Positions 63,577-64,000 of a stretch of 64,000 nucleotides of DNA are shown here, piece after piece. Each line of letters begins with the position of its first letter. Positions within the stretch are counted from its first letter, which is position 1. The translations under genes were made by a program, and so were the position numbers. This DNA is from Paenibacillus sp. OK003. GTDB lineage: Bacteria; Bacillota; Bacilli; Paenibacillales; Paenibacillaceae. Below the pieces are notes generated by a model. It saw only the letters and a list, made by a program, of their open reading frames with translations. It searched no databases and was not told the origin of the DNA. The stretch is taken from assembly GCF_900109515.1 (NCBI RefSeq), contig NZ_FOBD01000015.1, forward strand, positions 62,001 through 126,000, in the 5' to 3' direction.

Positions 63577-63940
63577 ACAAAAAAAACCTTCCATCCCTGC
63601 AAACAAGTTTATGCTTGCGAGGGACGAAAGGTTGTTGCTTCCGTGGTACCACCCAACTTTGTCCGAAATTTCGCAATAACGGACCTTACCAGGTACAAAA
63701 AACGATAGATCAAACGGATATACCCGTTCTCCATACCTGTTGTCTGTAACGCAGACATACGATTTTCCCTAATACGCGAGTGGAGTGACATCCAATGCTT
63801 TTCAGGAAAACAGCTCCGAGGTGAGCTCGTATATAAGGGATAATGGTGGTGGTTTCAGCAATTCCAGCCACTCTCTGAGCAAAAGAGCCCTTAAAACTTC
63901 GTCCTCTTCATAGCCGATGAAATATTCTCGTTAAATGTTA
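63577..63940 (-). promoter_or_regulatory. T-box leader of the ilv-leu operon
   Basis: On the minus strand GGGTGGTACCACGGAAGC (T-box core, about 63635-63653) is followed by the terminator ACCTTTCGTCCCTCGCAAGC / GTTTGC.GGGATGGAAGGT plus eight T. In the stem I region ACGAGCTCACCTCGGAGC contains CTC (63823-63825), consistent with a leucine specifier as in the B. subtilis ilv-leu leader; the specifier call is inference. Confidence 0.92.
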
Positions 63941-63945
63941 GGAAC

Positions 63946-63975
63946 ATTATATGATTCCTCCAACCGATAAGTCAA
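63946..63975 (-). promoter_or_regulatory. Promoter of the ilv-leu operon
   Basis: Minus-strand TTGACT and TATAAT with an 18-base spacer, just upstream of the T-box leader. Confidence 0.7.
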
Positions 63976-64000
63976 TACCCCTTTTGTATAAAAATTCAGA

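Overview
The window looks like chromosomal core DNA of an endospore-forming Bacillota, most likely Paenibacillus. Supporting signs are strong AGGAGG ribosome binding sites with many GTG and TTG starts, three T-box leaders (thrS, pheST, ilvB), an S-box (SAM-I) riboswitch, sporulation genes (ytxC, a Spo0E-like phosphatase, a CotF-like coat protein, a PAS histidine kinase), a futalosine-pathway mqnC, and gene orders shared with Bacillus (ytxC-thrS, alaT-alaR, pheS-pheT-zapA). I saw no insertion sequence, prophage, CRISPR array or rRNA. The species is not proven from sequence alone.

Layout. 0.1-3.5 kb: thrS with its T-box leader, and ytxC. 3.6-7.2 kb (+): an unknown membrane-anchored protein, the khtT-khtU K+/H+ antiporter and a YitT-family protein. 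7.2-14.6 kb (-): a Zn-alcohol dehydrogenase/aldo-keto reductase pair, mqnC, and the metA-metI-metC operon behind an S-box riboswitch. 14.7-15.9 kb (+): corA, preceded by a previously unannotated 32-codon leader ORF and a terminator-like hairpin. 16-23.4 kb (-): HRDC protein, ROK sugar kinase, MOSC protein, phosphodiester glycosidase-like protein, YpcP exonuclease, YusI-like thioredoxin-fold protein, RluD-like pseudouridine synthase and PduO-type cobalamin adenosyltransferase. 23.5-28.5 kb: dedA, cobU, a lipoprotein, a Spo0E-like phosphatase, alaT-alaR and coat genes. 28.6-34.8 kb: FAD oxidoreductase, MFS carrier, zinc-ribbon protein, a 26-aa membrane peptide with a DUF350 protein, and mutS2. 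35-42.8 kb: a 4-TM YvlD-like protein, a CuA-type lipoprotein, a giant ZapA, and pheT/pheS with a T-box. 42.9-47.7 kb: an ABC-F ATPase with an attenuator-like leader, tRNA-Gly and tRNA-Pro, and a GGDEF/EAL protein. 48-54.7 kb: DRE-TIM aldolase-like enzyme, moxR-DUF58-DUF4129 operon, histidine kinase and a zinc-ribbon protein. 55-64 kb: peroxiredoxin with a PerR box, then the leucine/BCAA genes leuB, leuA, ilvC, ilvN, ilvB behind a T-box, with an aldo-keto reductase inserted between leuA and leuB on the other strand.

How the genes work together. Amino-acid supply dominates. Leucine, threonine and phenylalanine tRNA charging is read by T-boxes, SAM is read by the S-box for methionine synthesis, and AlaR/AlaT make alanine. 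MetA carries Glu at position 111, so the methionine route probably runs through O-acetylhomoserine. A second theme is ion and stress homeostasis: KhtTU, CorA, a PerR-box peroxiredoxin and an ABC-F protein.

Most noteworthy. (1) The corA leader ORF starts MDGDPRPDWQP, an acid/proline-rich start like the enterobacterial MgtL leader, and its 3' part forms the 5' arm of a terminator-like hairpin. (2) ZapA, normally about 85-100 residues, is fused here to about 800 residues of coiled coil. (3) The ABC-F gene is preceded by a roughly 330-nt leader with mini-ORFs and two hairpin/poly-U elements. All positions and motifs were read by eye; no search or folding program was run.
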